In this document: positions 13,868 through 13,981 of the stretch, in pieces
How the letters are laid out: each line of letters begins with the position of its first letter
Position numbering within the stretch: the first letter of the stretch is position 1
NCBI RefSeq assembly: GCF_946221145.1
Contig: NZ_CAMIOH010000074.1
Span: forward strand, 1 to 13,981
DNA: 13,981 nucleotides
From: an uncultured Paracoccus sp.
Lineage (GTDB): Bacteria > Pseudomonadota > Alphaproteobacteria > Rhodobacterales > Rhodobacteraceae
Direction: 5' to 3'
Translations under genes and position numbers: made by a program
Notes under the pieces: generated by a model
Told to the model about the DNA's origin: nothing
Seen by the model: only the letters and a program-made list of their open reading frames with translations
Databases searched by the model: none

Positions 13868-13981
13868 CTGATTTCATCGCCGACCGAACTTCGCGCCCTG
13901 AACCCCGACGCCGGGCTGATCGAGACCGATTTCTCCTGCGTCGAGGCGGAGGCGATCTTCGACATCTTTTCGATTTCGATA
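13868..13981 (+). pseudogene. CobW/COG0523-family GTPase fragment, probably frameshifted (runs off the window)
   Basis: The frame starting at 13868 reads LISSPTELRALNPDAGLIETD and continues FSCVEAEAIFDI to about 13964. This matches the end of the GTPase domain of CobW-type metallochaperones, where the NKxDL-(I/V)S-xxEL segment is followed by LNPxAxI, then D(F/Y)xxV, then a TGLFDF motif. The last bases read FSISI in this frame, but FDFD appears in the adjacent frame, as expected if bases were lost near 13965. No P-loop GxxGxGKT region is visible upstream in any frame. It therefore looks like a partial, broken copy, though a sequencing error or a continuing gene beyond the edge cannot be excluded. 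CobW proteins serve cobalamin synthesis or zinc/cobalt homeostasis. Confidence 0.4.

Noticed and set aside
13449..13877. 142-codon minus-strand open frame upstream of mesX
   Set aside because: Its end overlaps the mesX promoter and the riboswitch 5' end, and the translation matches nothing I recognise. It is kept only as part of the gene-poor stretch.

Overview
The window reads as high-GC alphaproteobacterial chromosome, most like Paracoccus or another Rhodobacteraceae. The evidence is GC-rich third codon positions, the protein families and their arrangement, and the alphaproteobacterial style of the cobalamin riboswitch. The genus is an inference. No tRNA, rRNA, CRISPR array or intact insertion sequence was seen.

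Layout. Positions 1-336 hold no convincing gene, only an 11-bp inverted repeat. Module 1 (337-5346) is the glyoxylate bypass: a short-chain acyl-CoA-type regulator (ScfR/RamB family, minus strand) diverges from malate synthase A (aceB) and isocitrate lyase (aceA), and a strong terminator follows. Positions 5390-5561 hold a scar: the 5' half of a cobalamin riboswitch runs directly into the frameshifted last codons of a FecCD-type ABC permease. This looks like an internally deleted B12-uptake locus. Module 2 (5578-11052) is the 2-methylcitrate cycle: a second, paralogous ScfR regulator (minus strand) diverges from a tightly packed operon of a hotdog thioesterase, prpD, prpC and prpB. Arrays of a TTCGCAA-like motif fill the divergent promoter region. 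Module 3 (11122-13514, minus strand) is a cobalamin-riboswitch-controlled operon, mesX (DUF1852) then mesD. Together these form the folate- and B12-independent, oxygen-dependent methionine synthase described for aerobic bacteria. Positions 13515-13867 carry no gene I can defend. The last ~115 bases look like a decayed CobW/COG0523 GTPase on the plus strand.

How it fits together. Modules 1 and 2 are mechanistic twins. Each has an acyl-CoA-sensing regulator, a lyase of the isocitrate lyase superfamily, and a Claisen-type carbon-carbon bond-forming enzyme, although malate synthase and methylcitrate synthase are unrelated folds. Acetyl-CoA enters through the glyoxylate bypass, and propionyl-CoA is burned to pyruvate and succinate by PrpC-PrpD-PrpB. 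Module 3 would make methionine without B12 when the riboswitch senses low cobalamin. A broken B12-uptake riboswitch/permease scar lies on one side and a CobW-like remnant on the other. Together they hint at a history of remodelling of cobalamin genes around this locus.
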